Assembly (NCBI GenBank): GCA_000512085.1
Contig: ASPP01008828.1
Coordinates: 1 to 26,989, forward strand
Direction of reading: 5' to 3'
Origin: Reticulomyxa filosa
Taxonomy: Eukaryota > Foraminifera > Reticulomyxidae
Length of the DNA stretch: 26,989 nt
Under the pieces are notes generated by a model. It was not told the origin of the DNA, did not search any database, and saw only the letters and a list, made by a program, of their open reading frames with translations. This document shows, piece by piece, positions 1 to 10,198 of this stretch (position 1 is the first letter of the stretch; each line of letters starts with the position of its first letter). A program made the position numbers and the translations under genes.

Positions 1-40
1 ATTTTGCCACGTTATTTTTTTATTTTTTATCTTTATTTTT

Positions 41-59
41 GTTGTTGTTGTTGTTGTTG
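41..59 (+). repeat. (GTT)n microsatellite
   Basis: Six tandem GTT units follow a T-rich stretch and precede the CCACAG acceptor-like site at 104. This looks like intron sequence of the membrane-protein gene. Confidence 0.8.
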
Positions 60-104
60 CTAAACAAATTATGCTTTACTCACTGTGATCACTTATGGCC
101 ACAG

Positions 105-1449
105 ATATTTGTCTATGTTGGGTCGCATGGCCTATCCGTTGGTATTTTTGGTTGTGATTACCATTGAAATGGCGGACAATGGCGCAAAATACCACACTAA
201 AAAACACGACAGAATACTATTCACAGTTGCAGAGAGGAACTTCAATCTTTACGATTTGAAATTGGACAGCATGACATTACTGGCTTATGTGACCATTTCG
301 CTGTTGGTGTTTGTTGCCTTGGATCGCAACAAATCCTTTTTTTATTTTGGATTGCAACCTGTCGCAAGACATTTGCACTTGAATCTCTCCGAACTTTCTG
401 AAAAGAATGGGTCGACGTTTCGATCGGAAGACTCCTTGTTATTGTTGTGGATCATCAATTTATCATGTTTGTTTACGTGTCACACTATTGCCATTAAAAT
501 TATATATGTACATACATATAAGCTCTTTTCAACTTCCTCTCTCCTCTTCTTCTTCTTCTTCTTTTTTGATTCCAAATAAATCAAGGAATAAAAGAACATT
601 ACACATGATAATGGGATACAGTTGTTACATACGTTTCATTTTTTGTATGGGATGGAGAAAGCTCTTGGAAAGCGATTCCCAGTGGTGTTATGTTTGGCTG
701 CGTGGTATTACTTATTTATCGTGAATCTCGGATCACTGTGTTAAAGATGCTGCTGAAGCAATTGCACACGATTGTGTGGTTGCTTTCTATAGTTATCATG
801 TGGATTGTCACTGTGACTGCCATTTGCATGCGCCCAATACCACACTCAACAGTTATCATCAGCGATTTGTTAAACACCTTCACTTATTCCATCGGAATGC
901 TCCTGTTTATTAGCATGGATTCATTTGTACTTTCCAGCACAAGCTTTTTATTGCGAGGGACTCTACCTATGATGTTCATTGTTGTCTCAGGTTTGTGTTA
1001 CACATAAACTATGTCCCTTTCTTGTCTTTCTTTGCAAGGGATCATATCATCAGCATCTTCTGTTTTTGTGCGAACACACAGGCTATGCGTGCTGGTTTGC
1101 CACGTTTTATGACAGGAATTCAATGAGTGGCGAATATCCGCAGTTGATTATTCGGCCTGTATATTACCTTAACATTACTCTGACTTTGTGTTCAATGATT
1201 CAGTATTTGAGAGATCCAAAACATGATTATTTTATCTATATCCAAGCCCGGCGAAAGAAAAAGCATGTCCAAAAGAGAATGACATCCTTCGGTGAGCGAA
1301 TGGTTCGTCGAAATATTGGCAAGCGTAAATTTTATCCAGATAATCCCACGGAAGACGAGCCCACATTTGAAAAAAGTAACTTTCAGCGATCTAATACACC
1401 AGGATACTCTTCCAGTGATGCGGAAACTGATGATAGATACATGGAATGA
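105..1449 (+). CDS. Multi-pass membrane protein, family not recognised (5' end probably outside the window)
   Basis: Three exons join in phase: about 105-507, 621-990 and 1082-1449, with introns 508-620 (GTACAT...TACAG) and 991-1081 (GTTTGT...CACAG). The product is about 380 residues. Exon 1 opens right after a CCACAG acceptor-like site at 104, so an upstream exon is likely; otherwise ATG 115 is the first Met. Hydrophobic stretches that look like membrane helices include PLVFLVVITIEMA, LLAYVTISLLVFVAL, SLLLLWIINLSCLF, GVMFGCVVLLIY, TIVWLLSIVIMWIVTV, GMLLFISMDSFVL and LPMMFIVVSG plus the next exon, giving seven or eight in all. The C-terminal ~80 residues are hydrophilic and basic (RRKKKHVQKR), then Ser/Asp/Glu-rich, which fits a cytoplasmic tail. 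The helix count resembles a seven-helix receptor, but I see no family motif and assign no function. It converges with the zinc-finger gene downstream. Confidence 0.68.
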
Positions 1450-1839
1450 ATGTCCTTCCTCAAATACATTGTTTAACAAGGATGACAATTACTCGAAACT
1501 CAATTACTGAAAGTTGTCTTGTGCTTGAAGTTTATCCTTGTTTTGCAATGGTTAAGTTCTTCACGCTTTTTTCAAAAATTCTTTAGTGTGCAGTTTGATG
1601 TCATTTTATAAGTAATTTATTTTTTTAAAATTCTTTGTACGATTAAGTATCAAAATGCTAATATTGATCATTCATCATGCGACTGCAACTTTACCACTAA
1701 CAAAATCTCGCTTTCTCCAATTTTATAAAAAATTCATCGCATAAAAAAAAGTGGTATTATAGAAGATATTTTGTTTTATTTGTTCAGAAAAAAACAACGA
1801 AGTGAATAGTTGTTGCCACAATTGTTTAATTTTGAAAAA
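1450..1839. other. Intergenic region between convergent genes
   Basis: This AT-rich spacer lies between the stop of the membrane-protein gene and the stop of the minus-strand zinc-finger gene. It must hold both 3' UTRs and polyadenylation sites. I see no further gene in it. Confidence 0.6.
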
Positions 1840-4800
1840 CTAGATTGTAAGTAATTGTTGTGCAAAAGCTGCCTCTTTTTTATCTCGAATTGGATGTAAA
1901 TATACACATCCTACTCTTGTGCACTTTTCATCAAATCGGCATATACTATTATTTTTCTCACTACTTGTTAGTGTTATTTTTTGCGTAATGCTGTCATTTC
2001 GAAATGCTATATTTAACATTTTTTTAAAGAAATAGCAGTCATGGAAAAAAATTGAAAATGGACAAATACATATGCACATAAAAATAAAATACCCATTCTG
2101 CCCATCAAATGTCTATAGTAACAATCTTTTCGAGTACACATTGTGCCATAACGACACAACGGCTTTGCTTCTTTTTTGACTGGCTTAAATTCTCTGTTTT
2201 TATCGTCTTGGAGTGAAGAGTTAAGAACAGTAGTAAGTAAAGAGGTCGAAGGTGCCACTTCTTCATCATTTTTGTTGTTACTTTCGCTGCATGCCGAATC
2301 TGCTTTTACTAGCTCGATGTTTGAATTTTCAGAATCAGTATTGTAAACTTTGGAAATATTCTTTGCCTTTTTCAATCGAGAATGATTTAAATGCCACGTA
2401 TTTCTATACTTCCGCATTTGTTGAGTTTGCATTTGTTGCGAATTCATTGCTGAAGTATTGAAAAGACGAAGAGGAGAAGAATTGTAAGGATGAAACGTGC
2501 TCTTATTTGGAGCCAACGCATTGTAGGAACCTCCAGTATGTTGCCCGCCGTAGCTTTTGCATTCATCCGCCGCTTGAGACAAAGGATCAGCAGTTCTATC
2601 AAGCATTATATAATCAGATATATACACACAAACACGTATATAAAAGGAAAAAATTCAATGAAAAAGAACAAATGCCAAAACTGGACAGATGGTGACACAT
2701 TGATTGGTGCGAAATAGGGATTTGCCGGATGATACATCGGCCCAACCATATTGTAATGATTGCCACCATTTTGTTCATTCAAATCGCTTTGTTTCTCAAT
2801 TTCGCTATCCAAGATTTCCTTTTTAATCCTTTCCAACAATTTAATCATGTTTGCGTCCATGTCTTCCTCCTCATTTTTCTTTTCATTTAGCACTGCGATA
2901 TTTCCAATCGCCAATGTAATTGTCGCGACGGCAGGCTTAGAAATGTCTTTGTCAGTGTTTACATACAAATCCCTCAGTAACTGTTTGTTTTGTTTGTCCG
3001 GGGACAATATCTCAAAGTGTACTGTCGGATTTGCTGGCATAGCGTGTCTCCATAAGCAATTGTTGCCACGTCGACAACCCAGTATGGAAAAATAGTTCCA
3101 GCAGATATTCCAATCGCAACCGATTAATGACTATTTTCAGTACACACAAAACACGAAATAAAATAAGGTCAAAAAAAAAAAAAAAGCAGCAAATTTAAAA
3201 GTCCATACCTCCTGAGGATTGGTGATAACGATTTGGTCATATTTACTCAAAGACAATGTTTGTATCCTATCAATCTCCGCTTTTATATTGTCAAACCCTT
3301 TGTTTGGAAGTCTGATGTTGTAATCCGTGCAGTTACTACGAGCATGACGAGTGGCATGGACATTTGGATTGTGTTCGTATTTGCTATGGGTGAGACCATT
3401 TGTACAATAACTACTATTTTCATCATTGGACAAGATACTCGTTTTTTTAATGCAAGTGTCTCTAATCATTTTTATAAGTGCTTGAGAGCGACGATGGATT
3501 GCAGATAGGTCATTCCTATTGTTCTCATCCTCATTGCTTGCAACCATCGATCGTTTTGTGCGCACATCACTATCGCCAATTGGTTCCTGTCTCTGCTTCA
3601 CGGATGTTTGGTCCATATTCATTACACGTCGCAATTTGCCCTCGCTTTTGTTATCGGTGATCAAGACTACCAGTTCTGCCTTGCAAGGTCTCAAACAAGT
3701 GTCTGTTCCATCCCTTTTGTTTACATCACATCGATCGCACAGATACAAGTTTTACATTTCAAAAAAAAAAAAAAAAAAAATTGTATACGTACGTCGTTTA
3801 TTAAAGAGATGGAACAAAAAATACCGTCGTGATTTAGTTGGTGATAAAATGGAACAGTTATCTTTTTGTTGATGTGACAATGTGCGCTGTTTTTCTTCAT
3901 GTCCATTTGCATATTTGCCCGAATGCCCTCTTCCTTTTTTCCGTACTTGATTGTCTTGACTATCAGTTGATCCAATTGAATTTTGTTTGCCATTATTTCG
4001 AACAGAATGTCCCACACCTTGGTCTGTACTTCTACTTCTACTTCTACTTCTACTTCGACTCTTACTTTTGCTCTTGCTTTTATTCGTGGTTGTGTCGCTT
4101 TCTCTGCCTTCACGTCTTTGCGAGAAAGTGTCTCGCACAATATTGTCATTGCTCATTTTCTCCACTTTTTGTCCAGAGATGTGCGGTGTATCTCTTGAAG
4201 GGCTGCGCACTTGCGCTATGTCTTTTTTTTTTAAAAAAAATGATTAATTACTTTTTATCCTTTTTGAGACACGCGAAGAACAAACAAATAAAAAGAAAAC
4301 TTTGAGAAGGACAGCTAATCCTTGAAATGGATGGATGTGAACGCTCCCCGTTGGAATGTAAGTGGTGTTGATGTCATCACTTCCATTGATATTTACTATT
4401 GTTATGTTGTCGGTAATGTGACTTATCGTCTCTTCGCTTCTCTTCTTGCTTTGCTCGCTCATTTCATGTTCGCTTGGATTCACTTTCTTTTCTTTTTTGC
4501 TTCTTTTTGCTATTTTGTGTGATTGGAACAAGCATCTCCCAAACCCATTCCACAAATGTTATCGATTTTTTTCTTCCAAAGAACGCTTCCAAATCGTCCA
4601 CTAATTCGTTCTTTTCATGACCATTCCTAACAATTGTTGCCACATACTTTTTATTTTATTTTTATTGTTTATTTGTTTCATTTTGATCTTCATTTCAAAG
4701 AAAAAAATAACTAGACATTTGAACTTACATCGACCAAATTTTCGTCAATCGAGTGACCATTTGGAACGTATTCCTTGAGTTTAATTCTTAGCTGTTGCTT

Positions 4801-4875
4801 GAAAATGCCATCAAAAAAGTCAGTGGGTAAATATTTCACTTCTAATTTTGAATTAGGACTAATTTCAAGGGACAT
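1840..4875 (-). CDS. ZC3H14: ZC3H14/Nab2-like CCCH zinc-finger poly(A)-RNA-binding protein
   Basis: Exons on the minus strand: 4875-4729, 4646 to ~4484, ~4395 to ~4252, 4215-3789, 3713-3209, 3130-2682, 2595-2093 and 2006-1840. Total is roughly 830 residues. Introns are 75-88 nt and all are phase-consistent except around 4215-4500. The N-terminus (FFDGIFKQQLRIKLKEYVP; then YVATIVRNGHEKNELVDDLE and ITFVEWVWEML) matches the PWI-like domain of ZC3H14/Nab2, which docks nuclear mRNA-export and pore factors. A Lys/Arg-Ser tract follows (KSKSKSRSRSRSRS), then long disordered segments. A CX8CX5CX3H finger (C-WNYFSILG-C-RRGNN-C-LWR-H) is encoded near 3100-3045. Two CX5CX4CX3H fingers of the Nab2 type close the protein: CRYGTMCTRKDCYYRH and CRFDEKCTRVGCVYLH. 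Members of this family bind poly(A) and limit tail length in the nucleus. Family assignment is strong because both ends agree; the middle is unconserved. Human ZC3H14 has five Nab2-type fingers, whereas only two plus one classic finger are visible here. Confidence 0.8.
4026..4056 (-). repeat. Hexanucleotide repeat encoding an Arg-Ser tract
   Basis: About five tandem ACTTCT units (plus-strand sense) lie inside the fourth exon of the ZC3H14-like gene. On the minus strand they encode alternating Arg and Ser, flanked by Lys-Ser repeats. The tract is an RS-like low-complexity segment and probably varies in length. Confidence 0.75.
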
Positions 4876-5980
4876 GAATGAATTATTTGTCTATTTAATA
4901 TTTTTGCAATTAATCCACAAAACATCCCTGTAGGAACTTTTTTTTTTACGCTTGCAGTTAAATTGTTGTCGAGAACTTTAGAAGAAATAGAACAACTGAA
5001 AATTATGAAAGATATAACGAACCGCCCACGCATTGAAAAGGAGTCTACGATGCAAAAAACATTACTTATGACAAAAGCACATCTATGAAAATACAAATAA
5101 AATTACAATCATTCCATCATTGATAACTCCAATAAAAGATAGAGTCAGTAACACTATTGTAAAAAAGTGATATTTATAAATCAAATTTACTGTCATGCAA
5201 GGAAATGTGTCCAAAAACCCTCATCTTCCTTTTTTTTTTTGCTGTGATTGGCGAATTTTGTCCTTTTTTTGATTTAATTTCAAATCTTATAAATTTTTCG
5301 TACCACTTTCTGAGTTTTTTTTCAATTCTTGTTGGAATAATATTCCACAATAAGTAAAATATTGGATAGAATTTATATAGTTACAGAAAACTTGCTTATT
5401 TTCTTTTTTCCAACTTTTTGAACAAAGTGTAGTGCTCATGATACGTCGTAACGTGCAGTTCTCGCAAAGTCCAAGTTCTTTGGAACTCCTTTATTCTAGC
5501 AACACACTACCCACTTTCCTGACTTGTCTTTTCTCTTTCACTTGGTTGAATTTTGTCATTTATTTCTTTTAATTGTTCTTTTGTTTTGAATTGCTCAGAA
5601 GAGCGAAACCTTCGTATTACATTTTACGCAATCTTTCAGCAGAAGACCCACAAAAGAAACGTTGATAATTAAGGAAAAACGATCATTGAACTGAGTCTAA
5701 CATCAAAATTTTATAAAAGAGTGAAACGAAGAGCGATATATGTAACCGACTCAGCACTAAAAGATAGCGATAAGTAACTTTGGCCAAAAAAAATTATTTT
5801 TGCATTGAAAAACTCGTAAATTTTTATCATAAAACTATTTTTTTGATGACTGCTTTTTCACTTTTTTTTGCAAGCTTTTTCGTTTGAACAAAATCACAAA
5901 ATCGTACCTTAACACATGTTGCATCAATCTTTAGTCAAACGATAAAAAAAGTTGATATTTATATATCACAAATGTTGCTG
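4876..5980. other. AT-rich noncoding stretch upstream of the ZC3H14-like gene
   Basis: There is no open frame with coding character. An 84-codon minus-strand frame at 5096-4842 overlaps the first exon of the ZC3H14-like gene out of register and has no family signal. The promoter and 5' UTR of that gene must lie at the left edge. Nothing else can be supported. Confidence 0.5.
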
Positions 5981-5996
5981 GTGAGCAAAAATTTGG

Positions 5997-6186
5997 ATGA
6001 TGCACAGAATTGACTAATGCACAAAAGTTTGACTAATGCACCAATTTGGCTGATGCATAAAATATATAATGCACAAAAGTTTGGCTAATGTTCAAAAATT
6101 TGCTGACACATAAAATATCTAATGCACAAAAGTTTGACTGTTCAAAAATTTTGTTGATGTGCACAATGTCTAATGCACAAACATTT
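5997..6186. repeat. Degenerate tandem repeat, unit about 52 bp
   Basis: The core TAATGCACAAAAGTTTG occurs at 6015, 6068 and 6120, with a partial copy (TAATGCACAAAC) at 6171. Spacing is 53, 52 and 51 bp. Between cores lie related pieces such as GTTCAAAAATTTGCTGA and GTTCAAAAATTTTGTTGA, and ATAAAATAT. A shortened unit precedes the first full copy. It is a minisatellite-like array of about 3.5 copies in noncoding DNA. Confidence 0.8.
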
Positions 6187-7635
6187 CCTCTCTAAGAATC
6201 AAACAAACGTTTTTTAAGGATGCAGGAGTCAAAAAACTGTCAAATTTTTTATGACTTATTTGTTAGTTCTCGTCCGCATAAAAAAAGATTTTTTGGTAAA
6301 TTTTATCAAAATTGCTTATTAATAACTTTACGCGTACAACTTCTTTTCCTTTTGCTCAGTCCTAAAAAAAAAAAAAGTGTTGCCACGACGCATACTTTCA
6401 ACTGAAGCACTTTTCGGGCTTCAAAAAAAAAGCTGTACATTTTTGGACTAGTTTACAATAAAAACAGTCCAAGATTTTATGCGTATGCATTATAAAAAAA
6501 TGTTTTTTTTGTTGATGATACAAAATGATCTTCAAAACAATTTTGCAAATTATGTCTAAAAAAAATTGTTTTTTTTAAGTTTTTTGTCGGACCAAGTACT
6601 TCAATGTCTATTAAACAAAAAAAAAAAAAATAATGTGACAGAAGCACGAAAACGATTTACGTATGTACAGCTTCTGCCAAAAGTTAAAAAAAAGAGCTAA
6701 ATAAGCACACGATGCAAAAACAAAAGACCATGCTGACGAAAATGAACAAAAGGAAATATTGCTTGAAAGGCTATACTTGCAGGATCACTCCAAAACAACA
6801 TCAAACGCTTAATCAAAAGGCAATACTTGCAATCAAATTAAATTTTTTTTTTCACAATTTATTGCAAACTTTGTTATCACCACCAAAAGAAAAAAAATTG
6901 TTGTGATAAATCAAATTCAATTTTTGAATATTCATCACCATTTGCTTTGTGTTACTTAATGAAATTTGCAAAGGCGGACTTACTTTGAATTTTTTAAAAG
7001 GCGTTGTTTTACATGAGTGGCACACTACAACGCGTACCTTTGAACCCGAAGCTGATTTGATGATGTGGCATACTCTGCAGCAGAGAAGTATAAAAACTTG
7101 CTTGTTGTCAATGCACATACTTTTCGAAGCAAAGTTGGAAAAGTTTGTTTCACACTACATCATAATCTTTGCATGCCTTTGGCTATCACTACAAATCGCC
7201 AAACAAACAAAGCCATGATCCGCCTTACAATCTCTTATGCTGAACAAATCAACTATTTCAAGCATTTTACTTGCAAGACAAAGACAAGTTCTCTCCTATA
7301 CGTATACTAGTTGGAGACGACAGCTTTCTTTTTCGAAAAGTCTGTGTACATTCGGTAACTGAATTTCCCGATATCTTGTGATGTGTGTGTTATCACAGAC
7401 ATTTCTTTAACTTTGACTAGAATATTGACTTAATTTTGTCGCAGTACACTCGTTTAGAAAAAAAATTGAAAAGAGAAATGCAACGTCACGAATTGACGCT
7501 AAATCAACAAATGTTTTTTTCCGCTACCTTCCTTTGCCTTCTCGTTAATAAAATCATGTATAGAAAAGAAGACAATAAAACAAAAACTAAAATAATTGCT
7601 TTTAAAATAAAAATAGAAATTGAAACAAAAAAAAG
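6187..7635. other. Gene-poor AT-rich stretch
   Basis: There are many A and T homopolymers and no confident gene. Around 6950-7310 the base composition is less AT-skewed and three overlapping frames of 80-90 codons are open (6949-7218 +, 7065-7310 +, 7118-6852 -). None has a recognisable motif or flanking exons, so I do not call a gene. A decayed coding remnant is possible. Confidence 0.4.
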
Positions 7636-8073
7636 TTAGTTGACATCAATAATATTTTGATTGTCATTTTCATTGCTGTTGTCACTATTGTCGATTTCGT
7701 TTTCTTCTTCCATTATCATTTTCGATTTCTTTGGCACGGACAATGTTCTATTTAACTAATGTAATATCATTACTAGAAAAAATTTTTATGAAGCTTTTTC
7801 AGTTGATTTTTCATCTTTCTTGTTTGTATTATTTCGAAATGCTCTTATGTTTGCTATATTATGCTTTGACGTTTCTTCTTTAGTATCTTCAATTTCAGAT
7901 AGTGCTATTTTACTTATATCTTTTGCAAAAAGCAAAAAATTGATACTATTATTGCATGAAATACATATCAAAAATTGATAATTTAGTGAATCATTATTTA
8001 CAGAAAAAGGAAAAATTATTAGTACAATACAATCAATACTAACATCTAAAAAAATTAACTGAGTTTGGGACAC
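7636..8073 (-). other. Possible minus-strand C-terminal exon(s) of an unidentified gene
   Basis: Two coding-like pieces lie here. One is an open frame from about 8073 to a TAA at 7786. It is hydrophobic in its first half and ends in a charged tail (SEIEDTKEETSKHN... NKKDEKSTEKAS). The second piece follows a TTAAATAG acceptor-like site near 7758 and reads an acidic Asn/Asp/Glu-rich tail (MEEENEIDNSDNSNENDN) to a TAA at 7636-7638. No GT donor before the first stop joins them cleanly, so they may be alternative 3' ends, remnants of a decayed gene, or chance. No family is recognisable. Confidence 0.25.
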
Positions 8074-8823
8074 TTAGTTGACAAATGCTGACAACATGAA
8101 ACAGAGTCAAAGTAATCAAGAAGCTAGTATAACTAGAGTAACATGAAAGAAATTTACTCCTGAGCTAAAATTTCAACAAAACACGAAAACAAATTAAATA
8201 ATAAAAAAAAATATCGAACGTGACAGAACGAAAGTTTGAAAGAAAGGGGTTAAAGTTCAAGTTGAGCTTCTTTGTTTTTGTTGGACACCACCCTACATCG
8301 AGTTGTTATAAAAAAAGTTACAAAGTAATATTTTTTAGAGAAATGAACTTTGACATAAAGCGGCCAAAACCTAAACTATATTTTTAAAAAAACAAATTGC
8401 AACTGTAATAAGAAAAAACAAAAAAAGATGCTCGAGAGTTGATTCCTTCATTTTGAGCTATAGAAAAAAAAAATACAAAATGCCCCCTATGACATGCGAC
8501 ATTGTCAAGCTGAAATGTGCAAACAGCACAAATAAGAAAACAGCAAAAATACATTTAAAAAACAACAAAAATTCGAAAGCTCAGAAGTTGTTACTTAGGA
8601 CAAAACCTGACTAGTTTTGTAATGTTTATTACCAAGTATGTGTGACATGTGGCAACCACATGTCCTCCTCTTCACACATTTTCTTTTTTTTGTTATTGTT
8701 ATTAGTGCATCTTTTCCTAAAGAAAGACACAAAGAGCTTACTTTGTTCAAGCAATGATTAATGTGGAACAAATAAAACTGTCGTTGAAGATTGAGGTTAG
8801 AAAACAACAAAAAAAGATTGTGT
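8074..8823. other. Noncoding or unresolved stretch downstream of the GtrA-like gene
   Basis: The sequence is AT-rich, with no long conserved frame. A short segment at about 8477-8512 (minus strand) is bounded by a CATTTCAG acceptor-like site and a GTATTT donor-like site and could be a tiny exon of the unresolved minus-strand gene to the left. It is too short to assign. The 3' UTR of the GtrA-like gene should lie at the right edge. Confidence 0.35.
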
Positions 8824-10198
8824 TCAAACAATGACAATATTATCCATATTGCCTTCAGCAAAAATTTTTTTTTTGATATTGCTATCAGCATCATTATGAG
8901 TTCTCATGTCAAATGCGACATTAGGGCCAATTTTGGTGGCAACAACATTGGCAGATAGATTTCGACTTCGACTGCGATTATTGCTACCCCCAAGCCAAAC
9001 TTTGGTGTTATTAGATGTGTTAAAATTGGAGGAGGGGATCATTCCATCTTTTTTAATAAACCCTTTCGCAGTAGCTTGAATTTTGGTCTGTTCCATGCGT
9101 TGATAGCACATGCGGAGCAAATAATAATTGCTTACCCCACTCAAAGGTAATGTCAAAAACAAGACCATCCTCTCAGGCAATCCCGTCCATGATTGCAGCA
9201 GCAAGCCAACAATTCCAGACAAAACCAAACTGAAGCCATATACTAAATACGTTCTCCACAGCGACTCACAGAACGAATCATCAGTACCAGAGGACTCGGC
9301 TCCGCTATTGCCAGTGTGAAAGACTAAGAAACGATTCAAAATGTGCTGCCACATGACACTGGCTAAGTAAGCCACGCTCCACGCCAGTGTAAAAGAGTAT
9401 TGTCGTAAAAATAACGGTAAATCGATTATTAATCCACGTTTGATCATCGCGTCTAATATTTCAAACATTAAATAAAACAGCAATGTCGCCAAAATTGTTG
9501 AAAATGTGAAGTAATATTTTTGTTGTGTTTCCACATCCATTTCATACAATTCTTTTCGAAATATCCGAAAACGGTTGTACAAATAACTTATCAATTTTGT
9601 TGCCAGCACCAAACATTCCAGTACTATTCCTTTTATTTTGTTTTTTTTTTTTTTTGCAAAATGCACATGTTACACACTTTTTTCTCCTGTCAAAGACAAC
9701 AGCAAAAAAAAAGGGAGGACCAACAACATAATCCCACCACCCCGTGGGCATACCCAAAAATCGTTGCATATAACCCGTCAAATATTCCACAAGGTTCAAT
9801 ATGACCTGCTTCTTTTGCTTTGGCTTTACTTTTCTTTTGGTTTTGCTTGTTGATGCTATTGACGATGACACGCTCGCATTGTCACTATCGTTATTTGCTT
9901 GATTCGCATTCTTGTTGCTTGTTATACTGTGGGTGGTAGGTCCAACAGCGGAGGTACTCGAATGTGGGGATATCAAATGATTGGAACCTGTTGTTACTGA
10001 ACCTATATTGGTCGAATAGAAATTACTGTTAGTGCTCATTATTGTTGATGTCGGCAAAAAGGGTGGTGCCGAGGTTGAACTTATCACTGCCTGCGGGTGT
10101 ATATGCTGAGATTGCATATGAGCGTTTCCGGGGTTCATAGTGCTCACAAACAAACGATGAAACGAATGCTTTGAGGGACTATCATAATGATTTCGCAT
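8824..10198 (-). CDS. GtrA-like multi-helix membrane protein with disordered N-terminus
   Basis: Two exons, 10198-9721 and 9629-8824, are joined in phase 1 across a 91-nt intron (GTCCTC...AAAAG), giving about 427 residues. The first ~130 residues are Ser/Thr/Asn/His-rich and probably disordered, ending in a basic patch (KTKRKVKPKQKKQ). A hydrophobic segment spans the splice junction (WWDYVVG-IVLECLVLATKL). Four further helices follow: YYFTFSTILATLLFYLMFEI, FTLAWSVAYLASVMWQHIL, YLVYGFSLVLSGIVGLLL and MVLFLTLPLSGVSNYYLL. The LNRFLVF motif just after the second of these is the kind of Asn-Arg-x-x-x-Phe signature seen in GtrA-family proteins. These are small four-helix proteins linked to lipid-linked sugar transfer or flipping. 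The tail contains an RSRSR patch. The ATG at 10198 is the first Met. The gene is divergent from PSMB1. The family call rests on topology and one motif, so it is moderate only. Confidence 0.58.

Noticed and set aside
3983-4305. Plus-strand Ser-Thr and Leu repeat frames over 3983-4305
   Set aside because: They are shadows of the hexanucleotide repeat that encodes the Arg-Ser tract of the minus-strand zinc-finger gene.
5997-6186. Tandem repeat considered as a CRISPR-like array
   Set aside because: The spacers are themselves related and the host is a eukaryote. It is a drifting minisatellite.
7020-7060. tRNA-like B-box (GGTTCAAAGG on the minus strand)
   Set aside because: It does not match the B-box consensus well, and no partner A-box or cloverleaf arms could be found at the right distance.
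6949-7310. Overlapping 80-90 codon frames with less AT-skewed sequence
   Set aside because: There is no domain, no partner exon with consistent phase, and both strands are open at once. It is noted in the region description but not called a gene.
9520-9853. Plus-strand frames rich in Phe opposite the GtrA-like gene
   Set aside because: They are the antisense of a poly-A/T run in that gene's intron and of its coding exon. The minus strand has the conserved membrane segments and phase-consistent splicing.
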